A stretch of 64,000 nt of DNA from Rheinheimera riviphila (GTDB lineage: Bacteria; Pseudomonadota; Gammaproteobacteria; Enterobacterales; Alteromonadaceae): contig NZ_SACS01000001.1 of the NCBI RefSeq assembly GCF_004005945.1, positions 310,001 to 374,000 of the forward strand, read 5' to 3'. The position numbers and the translations under genes were made by a program. Shown one piece after another: positions 38,900-48,128 of this stretch (the stretch's first letter is position 1; every line of letters starts with the position of its first letter). The notes under the pieces are model-generated. The model was given only the letters and a program-made list of their open reading frames with translations. It did no database searches and was not told the DNA's origin.

Positions 38900-41703
38900 G
38901 ATGGTTCCTTCTGCACGGGATTATGCACCGGGCGGTAGCGGGTAGTGATTTTGCCAAGGTTGGCCAAAATCAGCAGGCTGGCGCCGACCACGGTTAAATA
39001 CACCCCTAAATCAAAAGCAATGGCGCTGGCCAGCTCAATTTGCCCAATCAGCGGCAGCTCAAAATAATCAAACCAGGACGTCAGGAACGGCCGGTCGAAC
39101 AGCCAGCTGGCGAGACCCGTGACCGTCGCCAGTAAAATACCAACGGCAATTAAGGTGGAATACTCCACTTTCAGCCTCGGCTTGACCCAATCCACGCCCT
39201 TGGCCACGTACTGTAAAATCATCGCTACCGCGGTGATCAGGCCTGCGACAAAACCGCCACCCGGTAAATTGTGGCCACGGAAAAAGATATACACCGACAC
39301 TATCAACGCCAGCGGCAACAACGCCTGTGAAATCACCGCTAACAGCAATGGATGGCGATCTTTGGACCACAACCGCCCTTCGCCATCGGCGCTTGCCATA
39401 AACCGCGGAATGCCGGTCAGTAATTTCAGAATACCCAGCGCCGCAATGCCAAGCACGGTGATTTCGCCCAAGGTGTCAAAACCACGGAAATCAACCAGGA
39501 TCACATTCACCACATTGGTACCGCCACCACCAGATTTAGCGTTTTGCAGGAAATAGCTGGAAATGGAAGCTGCATCATGGGTCATCATGGCGTAAGCCAG
39601 GCTACCGACCACCACCCCAATGGCTGACGCCAGCGTAAAATCACGCACCAAATGCCCGGAGCTCGATTGTTTCACTGACTTATGCGGCAAGAAATACAGC
39701 GCCAGCATCAACAGCACCACCGTCACCACTTCGACCGAGAGCTGCGTTAACGCCAGATCCGGTGCCGAAAAGCGCACAAACGCCAGACTGACCATCAAGC
39801 CAACCACAGAGATCATCACCAGCGCCAACAACCGTTGTCGTACCAGCAATACGGTTGCCACAGCCGCCACCAACAGCAAAATAGCGCCAACGACGACCAT
39901 GGCGTCGAATGGCAAAGCCGCACGTTGGCCACGTAGTTGTTGCAGCTCTAACAAAGGCGCACCAGCCAAAGCCAGCAAGGCTAGTAATAACAATAAGATG
40001 TAACGCTGAAATGACCCGTTTTCGATTTTTTCAATACTATGGCGACAGCGCCGCACCAGCCGCTGAATAAAAGCCTCAAACCGGTAAATGGCTTTGGTTT
40101 CATTAAACCCTGCCTGAAACATAAACAAAGCTTTGCGGTTGATATATAACAGAATGCCACCGACCAAAGCCACCACACTCATCAGCAACGGCACATTGAA
40201 ACCATGCCAAATCGCCAGACTATAAGCCGGTGGCGGCGCCGCCAGTACCGCTACTGCGGCTTGTTGTAGCAAACTGCCAATGATCAGTTCCGGGAACACC
40301 CCAACCAGCACACAAAGCGCCACCAGAATTTCCATTGGCACCCGCATATACCGCGGTGGTTCGTGGGGAGTTTTGGTCAGCCCAATCGGCTGGCCATTAA
40401 AAAATACATCGTGAATAAAACGCGCTGAATAAGCGACCGCAAATATCGCCGCCACCGTCGCCAGCACCGGGATCAGCCAACTTAACGAACCCAGCACACC
40501 TTGATGCAGGGTTTGGGTAAAGAACATTTCTTTGGATAAAAATCCGTTGAGTAAAGGAACCCCAGCCATCGACGCAGAAGCGACCATCGCGAGTGTGGCG
40601 GTGACCGGCATAAAACCCCATAAACCGTTGATCTTTCGCATATCCCGCGAGCCGGTTTCATGGTCAATAATGCCGGCGGTCATAAACAAAGACGCTTTAA
40701 AAATGGCATGGTTGATGATGTGAAAAATCGCAGCAACCGCGGCGAGATCGGTATCCAGCCCTAATAGCAGCGTGATTAAACCTAAATGCGAAATGGTGGA
40801 ATAGGCCAGTAAACCTTTAATATCGTGTTGGAACAACGCAAAATACGCGCCGACCAACAAGGTGGATAAACCCGTCAGGGTGACGGTTAAAAACCATAAC
40901 TCGGTCCCCGACAACAACGGATACAACCGCGCCAACAGAAAAATCCCGGCTTTGACCATCGTCGCTGAATGCAAATAAGCACTAACCGGCGTGGGTGCAG
41001 CCATGGCATTAGGCAACCAAAAATGAAATGGAAACTGCGCCGATTTGGTAAAAGCACCCAGCAACACCAGCAATAACACCACCGGATAAACTGCGTGCTG
41101 CTGCAATGTCGCTGTTTGCGGGAGTATTTCAGATAACTCGTAACTGCCTAAAATCTGACCGATCAGCAAAATACCAGCCAGTAGTGCCAAACCACCGGCC
41201 GCCGTGACCGTTAACGCCATCCGCGCGCCTTTGCGGGCGTCCGGCTGATGCGACCAATAGCTAATCAGTAAAAACGAACTGATACTGGTCAGTTCCCAGA
41301 AAAACCACATCTGCAACAAATTACCGGACAACACAATGCCCAGCATCGCCAGCATAAACAGCAGCAAAAAGGCGTAAAAACGCGGCATCGAATCCCGTGC
41401 TGACAAATAATAACGGGCGTACAAAATAACCAGTAGACCAATGCCGAGGATCAGTAACGTGAATAACAGCGACAGTCCATCCAGTTGCAAACTGAAATTC
41501 AGACCTAGTAGCGGTAACCACGTAAAACCATAACGAATGACTTCACCGGCCAGCACAGCAGGGATCAGCGGCACCAATAACGCCAGCGCCAACGCCGGAA
41601 ACAACGCAACAGCCAACGCCTGATAACTACGCGACCAGGGCCTGGCAGCTAACGCCATCAGGCAGCCAAATAACGGCATTAACAAGATCCAAAACAAGGT
41701 CAT
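38896..41703 (-). CDS. mrpA: Na+/H+ antiporter subunit MrpA with fused MrpB domain
   Basis: Largest subunit of the Mrp antiporter, 935 aa from the ATG at 41703 (a GTG immediately before is also possible). The NuoL-like part (to ~residue 500) contains [20 protein letters not shown] and [21 protein letters not shown] middle part carries the MrpA-specific membrane segments, and the last ~170 residues form an MnhB domain ([20 protein letters not shown]). A separate mrpB gene is therefore absent and the operon has six genes (A/B, C, D, E, F, G). The fused layout is known as the group 2 type. Confidence 0.94.
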   Translation of the reverse strand: MTLFWILLMPLFGCLMALAARPWSRSYQALAVALFPALALALLVPLIPAVLAGEVIRYGFTWLPLLGLNFSLQLDGLSLLFTLLILGIGLLVILYARYYLSARDSMPRFYAFLLLFMLAMLGIVLSGNLLQMWFFWELTSISSFLLISYWSHQPDARKGARMALTVTAAGGLALLAGILLIGQILGSYELSEILPQTATLQQHAVYPVVLLLVLLGAFTKSAQFPFHFWLPNAMAAPTPVSAYLHSATMVKAGIFLLARLYPLLSGTELWFLTVTLTGLSTLLVGAYFALFQHDIKGLLAYSTISHLGLITLLLGLDTDLAAVAAIFHIINHAIFKASLFMTAGIIDHETGSRDMRKINGLWGFMPVTATLAMVASASMAGVPLLNGFLSKEMFFTQTLHQGVLGSLSWLIPVLATVAAIFAVAYSARFIHDVFFNGQPIGLTKTPHEPPRYMRVPMEILVALCVLVGVFPELIIGSLLQQAAVAVLAAPPPAYSLAIWHGFNVPLLMSVVALVGGILLYINRKALFMFQAGFNETKAIYRFEAFIQRLVRRCRHSIEKIENGSFQRYILLLLLALLALAGAPLLELQQLRGQRAALPFDAMVVVGAILLLVAAVATVLLVRQRLLALVMISVVGLMVSLAFVRFSAPDLALTQLSVEVVTVVLLMLALYFLPHKSVKQSSSGHLVRDFTLASAIGVVVGSLAYAMMTHDAASISSYFLQNAKSGGGGTNVVNVILVDFRGFDTLGEITVLGIAALGILKLLTGIPRFMASADGEGRLWSKDRHPLLLAVISQALLPLALIVSVYIFFRGHNLPGGGFVAGLITAVAMILQYVAKGVDWVKPRLKVEYSTLIAVGILLATVTGLASWLFDRPFLTSWFDYFELPLIGQIELASAIAFDLGVYLTVVGASLLILANLGKITTRYRPVHNPVQKEPS

Positions 41704-41866
41704 CACAAATTTGGTTCCTCTGTACTGTGAACCTTGGGCACTGTTCAGCGGTTCAATGGATGGTAGCGGTTGATGAATCATTTAATAGATCAGGATCAAC
41801 CCTGAATACAGCAGAAAATTATATGGCCTTTGTTAGGTTGGTTTTAAACCTCTTAACCGATAGACA

Positions 41867-41891
41867 GGGCGTTTTACAGGATAAAACGCCC
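41867..41891. terminator. Perfect hairpin between nhaB and mrpA
   Basis: Ten-base arms GGGCGTTTTA and TAAAACGCCC around a 5-nt loop, just after the nhaB stop on the minus strand. No T run follows the stem, so it may be a weak terminator or an RNA-stability element. Confidence 0.55.
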
Positions 41892-41905
41892 GGCTATCGC
41901 CATTT

Positions 41906-43486
41906 TTAATGGCCGACGCTGCCAGCAGCACCTGGCACATAATGTTCAATCCAGCCCATTTGATACAACCATTGGGTCGCTTCCGGCAGTACCACAGCCG
42001 TACAGAACAAACCAACAATGGTTAACACGATAGTGTATGGCAACGCCATCCACACCATTTTGACATAAGACAATCTGATCAACGGCGCCAGAGCACTGGT
42101 TAACAAAAACAGAAATGCCGCTTGCCCATTGGGCGTCGCCACGCTTGGCAAATTAGTCCCGGTGTTAATGGCAATCGCCAGTAACTCAAATTGCTCCCGT
42201 GAGATTTTTCCTGCTTCCCAGGCGGCTTTGACTTCGTTGATATAAACCGTACCCACAAATACGTTGTCACTGACCGTCGACAACAAGCCATTTGCCAGAA
42301 ATAACACGGCCAATTGCTGTTGACCGTCAAAGGTCAGTACCCAGCTAATCACCGGCGTAAACAAATGCTGGTCGATAATCACCGCAACCACAGCGAAAAA
42401 AACCACCAGTAACGCGGTAAACGGCAACGCTTCTTTAAAAGCATTGCCAATTGCATGCTCGTCAGTGACCCCACAAAAGGTGGTGGCCAGCACAATCACC
42501 ATCAGACCAATTAAACCGACAGACGCGATATGCAGGCTCAGACACAGGATCAGCAGCACGGCAATAATACCTTGCACCCATAACTTCGCTACATCATTGG
42601 TGGTCAGTTTGGCAGTTTGATAGTTGTCATAGGCAATTAACACATCCTGCACGGCCTCAGGAAGTTTGATACCAAAATCAAACAGCTTAAATTTTTCAAC
42701 TGCCACTGTCGTGAGTAAGCCGGCAATCAGCACCGGAGCAGACACTGCAGCCATCCGTAAAGCAAATTCAGCAAAGTCCCAACCAACTGCAGCAGCGATA
42801 ATCAGGTTTTGTGGCTCGCCAACCATCGTCGACACCCCGCCCAAAGCAGTACCAACCCCGGCATGCATCAACAAATTACGTAAAAATCCGCGAAATGCGT
42901 CTAAATCGCTGCGCGACAGTTCAGCAACTTCGTTGTCTGCGCTGGGGTCATGTTGATCAACAAAACCTTTACCGGACGAAATTTTATGGTAAATCGCATA
43001 AAAGCCAACCACCACCGCAATAATCACCGCGACAACGGTTAAGGCATCCAAAAAAGCGGATAAAAATGCCGACATAAAGGCAAATGCCAGCGAAATGCCA
43101 ATTTTAGAGCGTACCCTGATCAGTAATTTAGTGAATACAAACAACAGCAAGTCTTTGACGAAGTGAATACCGGCCACCATAAACACCAGCAGCAAAATAA
43201 CCTCAACATTGACCGTTACTTCGTGCATTACTTTTGCGGTACTTGTCATTCCCATCGCAATTGCCTGCAGCGTTATTAATCCGCCGGGTTGCAGTGGGTA
43301 ACATTTTAATGCCATCGCCAGCGTAAAAATGAACTCAATTACTAATAACCATCCAGCGAGATAAGGCTGATTAATAAAGACAATTGGATTGATAAACAAA
43401 AACGCGATGATGGTCAGTTTGTACCAATTTGGTGACTGTCCAAGGAAATTTGTATAAATGGCGAGCGCCATGCCTGATGCTTTCAT
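41906..43486 (-). CDS. nhaB: Na+/H+ antiporter NhaB
   Basis: Secondary Na+/H+ antiporter of the inner membrane; 526 aa, about twelve helices. The N-terminal block [20 protein letters not shown] and [16 protein letters not shown] match the NhaB family closely. Lies upstream of the mrp operon on the same strand, making a compact sodium-homeostasis cluster. Start at the first Met is likely but the Met at codon 6 is possible. Confidence 0.97.
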   Translation of the reverse strand: MKASGMALAIYTNFLGQSPNWYKLTIIAFLFINPIVFINQPYLAGWLLVIEFIFTLAMALKCYPLQPGGLITLQAIAMGMTSTAKVMHEVTVNVEVILLLVFMVAGIHFVKDLLLFVFTKLLIRVRSKIGISLAFAFMSAFLSAFLDALTVVAVIIAVVVGFYAIYHKISSGKGFVDQHDPSADNEVAELSRSDLDAFRGFLRNLLMHAGVGTALGGVSTMVGEPQNLIIAAAVGWDFAEFALRMAAVSAPVLIAGLLTTVAVEKFKLFDFGIKLPEAVQDVLIAYDNYQTAKLTTNDVAKLWVQGIIAVLLILCLSLHIASVGLIGLMVIVLATTFCGVTDEHAIGNAFKEALPFTALLVVFFAVVAVIIDQHLFTPVISWVLTFDGQQQLAVLFLANGLLSTVSDNVFVGTVYINEVKAAWEAGKISREQFELLAIAINTGTNLPSVATPNGQAAFLFLLTSALAPLIRLSYVKMVWMALPYTIVLTIVGLFCTAVVLPEATQWLYQMGWIEHYVPGAAGSVGH

Positions 43487-43843
43487 ACCTTGTACCCACA
43501 GTTTTTATTATCGAATAATCGGCGTGCAGAAGCAGTTCTGACCGTTCAAAGATAGCGTACCTTCACAAAAGTGTATGAGTTTGATCAGCGTAAAAAATGA
43601 AAACACGCCAAAAAATGCTATCTATGTCAGGTTCTTATACCGAGTCGAAAACAAATTGTCTATGTTAGGTCGATGAAGATTTTGCTTTAAACCGTTAAAC
43701 AACTGGAAAACACGGCAGATTTCCATGGCTGGAATAAATGGGTTGCTGGCAACTGTAAAACTGCTGTTGCCAGCCTGAAAATTCTACTGGTGAAGCGGAT
43801 TTAAGAACGCAAATCCGCTCGACCAGCAGTGATTGAAGGGGCG
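43487..43843. other. Gene-free stretch between the oligopeptidase gene and nhaB
   Basis: Contains a 9-bp perfect inverted repeat (GCTGGCAAC/GTTGCCAGC, 43745-43774) past the stop of the S9 gene, which may act as its terminator though no T run follows. Two near-identical 12-mers, TCTATGTCAGGT (43621) and TCTATGTTAGGT (43659), lie upstream of nhaB and could be operator half-sites. No ORF. Confidence 0.4.
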
Positions 43844-45970
43844 TTACTTTTGATTAAGGAGCGACAACACAAAGGCATACTCGTCAGCGACTTCAATCAT
43901 CCGCGAGAAACGACCTGATTTACCGCCATGACCGGCTTCCATATTGGTTCTGAACAACAGTGGGTTTTTATCGGTTTTATGAGTCCGCAGCTTGGCAACC
44001 CATTTCGCCGGCTCAAAGTACTGCACTTGTGAATCGTGCAGACCGGTCGTCACCAGAATGGCCGGATAACTTTGTTTTTTCACCTGATCATAAGGCGAAT
44101 AGGACAACATATAGTCGTAATACTGCTTTTGCTTCGGATTGCCCCACTCGTCAAATTCGTTGGTGGTCAGCGGGATAGACTCGTCCAGCATGGTGGTTAC
44201 CACATCCACAAAAGGTACATGCGCCGCCAGACCACGGTATTTTTCCGGCGCCATATTGGCAATCGCACCCATCAGCAAACCACCGGCACTACCGCCCATC
44301 GCAAACACTTTATCTTGAGCGGCGTATTTTTCTGCCACCAGATAATCAGTCACTGCGATAAAATCGGTGAAGGTATTAATTTTTTTCAGTAACTTGCCAT
44401 TTTCGTACCAATCGCGGCCCATTTCCTGTCCACCACGGATGTGGGCAATAGCGTAGACAAAACCACGGTCAACCAGCGACAACACGCTGGAGCGGAACGA
44501 TGGACTGGTCGAGCTACCGTAAGAGCCGTAGGCATATTGATAAAGTGGTGCAGTACCGTCTTTTTTCAGGCCTTTTTTGTACAGCAGGCTGACCGGAATT
44601 TTGGTGCCGTCCGCGGCAGTCGCCCACAGTCGTTCGGTTTGATATTGCGTTTTATCAAAACCACCTAACACTTGCTGCTCTTTCAGTAAGCGTTTTTCAC
44701 CGGTTTGCATATGCACTTCATAAATAGAAGGCGGCGTGGTTAACGAGGTATAGCTATAGCGCAGCCAAGCGGTGTTTTGCTGCGGATTATTGTCCGTTCT
44801 TGCGACATAAGCCGGTTCATCTGAGGCCAGATATTGGGCTTTGCTTAAGTCACGCCACGGCATGATCCGGACCCGGTTTAAACCATCGCTGACTTCATTA
44901 ATCGCCAGATAGTCGGTAAACAACTGAAATGAATCAATAAACACTTTCGGGTCGTGCGCCAGCAACGGCTGCCAACGGCTCCGATCACCAATCTCGTTGT
45001 CTTTGACGCTCATCAAACGGAAATTCGGTGCTTGCCAGTCGGTTTTGATGATCCAGCGATCGCCCAAATGGTCGACTTCATATTTAAAATCACGCTGACG
45101 CGGCGCAATAGACGCAAATTTACCGCTTTTATCTGAGCTTTTCAGCACCAGCATTTCGTTGGACACGGTGCTACCAAGCCAAATCAGCACATATTGATTG
45201 TCGTCGGTATTGCCAACGCCCATATAAAAACTGGTGTCTTTTTCTTCGTACAATAATTCGCTGCTAGCGACGTCTTTACCCAAGGTATGGCGAAGGACTT
45301 TATTGCCGAGCAGCGTTTGTTTATCTTTTTCGATAAAAAACAGCTGTTTGCTGTCAGCCGACCAGGCGATCGATGAATCAATACCGCTCAGCACGTCAGG
45401 TAAGTCTTTGCCGGTACGTAAATCACGGATTTTCACATTGTAGTTACGACGACCGGTGGTATCTTCGGCATAAGCCAGTAGTTGCTGATCCGGGCTCACC
45501 TGATAATTGGCAACCTGATAAAAATCTTTGCCAGCCGCCATTTTGTTCACATCAAGCATAATCTGCTCGGCGCCACCTTTGGCAGGTTTACGGGCATAAA
45601 TCGGGTACTGTTGACCGGTTTCAAAACGACTGTAGTAGGAATAGTCGCCTTTGACCGCAGGCACTGTGCTGTCATCCTGTTTAATCCGGCCGATGATTTC
45701 GTCTGCCAGTTGTTTACTCAATGCCTGATATTGATCGGCATATTGCTGATAATACTTATTTTCTGCATTCAGGTAAGACAAGACTTCCGGCGCCTCGCGT
45801 TTATCGTCCCGCAGCCAGTAGTACGGGTCCTGCCGGTCACCGTTGGCAGATTTAACGGTGTAAGGTTTCATCTCGGCAATAGGTGCCGCGCCTTGTGGTG
45901 CCGCAGCGAGCTGTAAACTACTGAGCATCAGAATGCTGCAGCTTAAAGTTGGAATTATTTTGGTCATCAT
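43844..45970 (-). CDS. Exported oligopeptidase B / prolyl-oligopeptidase family peptidase
   Basis: S9A serine peptidase; 708 aa. A signal peptide (MTKIIPTLSCSILMLSSLQLA) suggests periplasmic location, unlike cytosolic E. coli PtrB. DPYYWLRDDKREAPEVLSYL is the family N-terminal motif, a propeller spans ~75-410, and the hydrolase domain has Ser561 (GGSAGG), Asp646 (GLHDSQV) and His681 (AGHGGKSGR). Oligopeptidase B cuts after basic residues; specificity here is not proven. Monocistronic, with a small HTH gene divergent upstream. Confidence 0.92.
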   Translation of the reverse strand: MMTKIIPTLSCSILMLSSLQLAAAPQGAAPIAEMKPYTVKSANGDRQDPYYWLRDDKREAPEVLSYLNAENKYYQQYADQYQALSKQLADEIIGRIKQDDSTVPAVKGDYSYYSRFETGQQYPIYARKPAKGGAEQIMLDVNKMAAGKDFYQVANYQVSPDQQLLAYAEDTTGRRNYNVKIRDLRTGKDLPDVLSGIDSSIAWSADSKQLFFIEKDKQTLLGNKVLRHTLGKDVASSELLYEEKDTSFYMGVGNTDDNQYVLIWLGSTVSNEMLVLKSSDKSGKFASIAPRQRDFKYEVDHLGDRWIIKTDWQAPNFRLMSVKDNEIGDRSRWQPLLAHDPKVFIDSFQLFTDYLAINEVSDGLNRVRIMPWRDLSKAQYLASDEPAYVARTDNNPQQNTAWLRYSYTSLTTPPSIYEVHMQTGEKRLLKEQQVLGGFDKTQYQTERLWATAADGTKIPVSLLYKKGLKKDGTAPLYQYAYGSYGSSTSPSFRSSVLSLVDRGFVYAIAHIRGGQEMGRDWYENGKLLKKINTFTDFIAVTDYLVAEKYAAQDKVFAMGGSAGGLLMGAIANMAPEKYRGLAAHVPFVDVVTTMLDESIPLTTNEFDEWGNPKQKQYYDYMLSYSPYDQVKKQSYPAILVTTGLHDSQVQYFEPAKWVAKLRTHKTDKNPLLFRTNMEAGHGGKSGRFSRMIEVADEYAFVLSLLNQK

Positions 45971-46122
45971 GGATTCTCTTCAACATTGCTTCATGTGATT
46001 ATTGCTTTAAAGACATCAAAAGTTAACATAGCTAAAACACTTCAACCAGTGGTGTGCGACAGATGCGCGAGAATAAGCTGCTGTCGCCGCAAGATGTTTT
46101 TCAGTGCAATCCGGCAAAGCTA

Positions 46123-46152
46123 TTCACAAAAGCAAATATTTAGGCTTATATT
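46123..46152 (+). promoter_or_regulatory. Candidate sigma-70 promoter of the small HTH gene
   Basis: TTCACA (46123-46128) and TATATT (46147-46152), each 5 of 6 to consensus, are 18 bp apart; a start site near 46159 would leave a leader of under 20 nt before the ATG at 46176. Confidence 0.5.
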
Positions 46153-46175
46153 ATAAAGCTCAATAACGTAGAGAC

Positions 46176-46364
46176 ATGATCATGGCATTAATGACAGTAA
46201 CTGAAGTCGCCACTTTTCTGGCCATTCAGGACATCCGGGTAGAACGGCTGGCACGTGAAAATCTGCTGGTTGCCGCAGGTAAAGACGACAATGGCAAACC
46301 AATGTTTGATGAAGAAGACGTAAAACGCTACAAGATTCTGGCCGAACGGTTAGGCGGGATTTAG
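46176..46364 (+). CDS. Small helix-turn-helix protein, function unknown
   Basis: 62 aa, not recognised by name. The sequence TVTEVATFLAIQDIRVERLARENLL reads like the first HTH of the MerR/excisionase type, and FDEEDVKRYKILAERLGG resembles the following helix-turn-helix wing. A second ATG at 46182 is possible. It is divergent from the oligopeptidase gene (205 bp between), so it might regulate that gene, but that is speculation. Too small to carry a sensing domain. Confidence 0.7.
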   Translation: MIMALMTVTEVATFLAIQDIRVERLARENLLVAAGKDDNGKPMFDEEDVKRYKILAERLGGI

Positions 46365-46387
46365 TTAATTTCCCCAAAATCATTGAT

Positions 46388-46407
46388 GCTGTGGCGCGAT
46401 TCACAGC
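46388..46407 (-). terminator. Hairpin after the thiamine operon
   Basis: GCTGTG and CACAGC arms around an 8-nt loop, right after the stop of the kinase gene; ATTTTGGGG follows on the minus strand. The flanking TTTCCCC and GGGGAAA can extend the fold. Confidence 0.4.
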
Positions 46408-46408
46408 G

Positions 46409-47293
46409 TCAAGGATGAAGGGGAAAAGGCGGCAGCAACAGCTGCCGCAGTTTGTCCCTTGCTCGTTGTGCTTTTGCTGCACCATTGGGCAGATTTTTGT
46501 ACCACAACCAACAAAAACCACTGTAAATCTGCTTCGCCAGCTGCAGCTTTTCCAGCAATGCAGCAGTCGCTTGCTCGCGATGTTCCAGATAATACAACAG
46601 CATTTTACTTTCTTCGCTGCGGCTCATTCCCAAATTAATTGATAACGCTGCCAAATCAAAACTACTGTCCGCCAGCTGACAATACTCAAAATCAATCAGC
46701 CACAATTTTTGCTGTTGCAGCAGAATATTGCCGCTATGTAAGTCCATATGACATAACACAATATCTTGTGGCAGCCTGACAAATTCCTCTGCGGCAGCCA
46801 ATAAACGTTGCCAATCAGCATGATCACCCTCAGTCCATGACGCCGCTGGAATATCTGCTTTCAGCTGCTGCAGATACAACACCGCGTCCAGCACCGGCGT
46901 TTGCACTTTTAAGCGGTGTAAACTCACCAGCTTATTAATCAGTTGCCACAACTCACCATGATGCAACTGCCAGTCAAAATGTCGGCTATGGGTCAAAAAC
47001 TCGCTGATCAGCATCCGCTGATGATTATTCAGGCACAAAGGCGCCGGGGCCACATCTACGGCTGCAGCTGCGTGCTGACAACGTAGTTCCTGCTGCCGGC
47101 AGACACCTTCGACAAAAGGCGCATAGTGACGCAGCAAATAATGCCCGCGCTGGGTATGAATATAATAATTATCGTTGGTACTGCTGGCCGCCAGCTTTTG
47201 CAAAGCCAGCGGCTGATGATTGGCAAAAAACTCTAGCCGCTGACACAGATGCCAGATTTGTTGCTCTGTTGAAGTTGATAACTGCTGCGCCAT
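46409..47293 (-). CDS. Aminoglycoside-phosphotransferase-fold kinase, probable thiamine kinase
   Basis: Kinase of the choline/APH family, 294 aa. Catalytic loop LCHMDLHSGNILL (Brenner motif H-D-N) and metal motif LIDFEYCQ are intact; the N-lobe begins FANHQPLALQKLAASSTNDNYY. Its place as the last gene of a TPP-riboswitch operon after a PnuT-type carrier points to thiamine phosphorylation (salvage, trapping imported thiamine). Overlaps the carrier gene by 61 bp in another frame, so a later start inside this range is possible. Choline kinase activity cannot be excluded from sequence alone. Confidence 0.85.
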   Translation of the reverse strand: MAQQLSTSTEQQIWHLCQRLEFFANHQPLALQKLAASSTNDNYYIHTQRGHYLLRHYAPFVEGVCRQQELRCQHAAAAVDVAPAPLCLNNHQRMLISEFLTHSRHFDWQLHHGELWQLINKLVSLHRLKVQTPVLDAVLYLQQLKADIPAASWTEGDHADWQRLLAAAEEFVRLPQDIVLCHMDLHSGNILLQQQKLWLIDFEYCQLADSSFDLAALSINLGMSRSEESKMLLYYLEHREQATAALLEKLQLAKQIYSGFCWLWYKNLPNGAAKAQRARDKLRQLLLPPFPLHP

Positions 47294-47874
47294 GCCAGAT
47301 ACCCCACCGCGGCTATCACGGTATAAATCACAAAAAGTGCACTGAAGAAATACAGATCTTTTTGCAGATACATATAAATCGACGCTGCATCAATCACCAC
47401 CCAGTACAACCAGTTTGACAGTACTTTTTTCGCCACTAACCAGGTGCTGACCACAGCAAAACAACTGATTTGTGAACCTAAATAAGCAAAATCGGTCTCC
47501 GTGTAGGTATCCATCAGATACCCCATCACCAAGCCGATGGTACCGGTCGCAGCAATGAGTTTCAGATGTGGCATCCAACCCCATTCGTTGACGATTTGCG
47601 GCACGCCGTGGCTTTGTTTGGTTAACCGTTGCCAGTTCAGCCAACCATAAATCGCCATACCGGCATAATACAACTGCAATAGCGCATCGGTAAACAGCTG
47701 AGATTGCAGCATAATTTGCAAGGTTAATACGGTACTGACAAAAGCTGCCGGCCAGCACCATAAACTATGGCGAATGGCCAGTACGGTGTAGGACAACGCC
47801 ATTAACGTTGCCATCAACTCCAGACTGGTCTGCAATTGCCAGCCATTGACAATACCACTCAGCAACTCCGTCAT
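47233..47874 (-). CDS. pnuT: PnuC-family thiamine carrier (PnuT)
   Basis: Inner-membrane facilitator, 213 aa, about seven helices. PnuC-family features are the YAGMAIYGWLNWQRL segment and the VVIDAASIYMYLQKDLYFFS block. PnuC homologs under TPP control form the PnuT thiamine branch; trapping by the adjacent kinase fits their facilitator mechanism. Overlaps the small thiamine-binding gene by 4 bp. Confidence 0.9.
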   Translation of the reverse strand: MTELLSGIVNGWQLQTSLELMATLMALSYTVLAIRHSLWCWPAAFVSTVLTLQIMLQSQLFTDALLQLYYAGMAIYGWLNWQRLTKQSHGVPQIVNEWGWMPHLKLIAATGTIGLVMGYLMDTYTETDFAYLGSQISCFAVVSTWLVAKKVLSNWLYWVVIDAASIYMYLQKDLYFFSALFVIYTVIAAVGYLAWRSSYQLQQSNKSGICVSG

Positions 47875-48125
47875 GGCCGTAAGTCACCATGAATAAACTT
47901 CACCACAAACACCACTTTGCCATAACGCTCAAACGACCAGCGGATGCAATGCTGTAATGCCTGCATCACCGCATCATATTCGCCAAACACCTGGGTGCTC
48001 ATGGTATTGGTCAATACGGTTAAGCCAGGCTGCAGATTCAGCTCCTCGATAAATCCCAGGATCGGCGGAATATACTCGGTCGACAGCGGATACTTACTGA
48101 TTTCAATCGATAGTTGCATACTCAC
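47871..48125 (-). CDS. Small thiamine-binding protein (MTH1187/YkoF-like, PF01910 type)
   Basis: 84 aa: one ferredoxin-like alpha/beta domain starting MQLSIEISKYPLSTEYIPPI and running through TVLTNTMSTQVFGEYDAVMQ. The family binds thiamine in Bacillus YkoF and in stand-alone relatives. No signal peptide is visible, so it should be cytoplasmic. It sits 3 bp after the TonB receptor stop and overlaps pnuT, so it is co-expressed with the importers. It could buffer or hand over thiamine; its role is not established. Confidence 0.85.
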   Translation of the reverse strand: MSMQLSIEISKYPLSTEYIPPILGFIEELNLQPGLTVLTNTMSTQVFGEYDAVMQALQHCIRWSFERYGKVVFVVKFIHGDLRP

Positions 48126-48128
48126 CTC

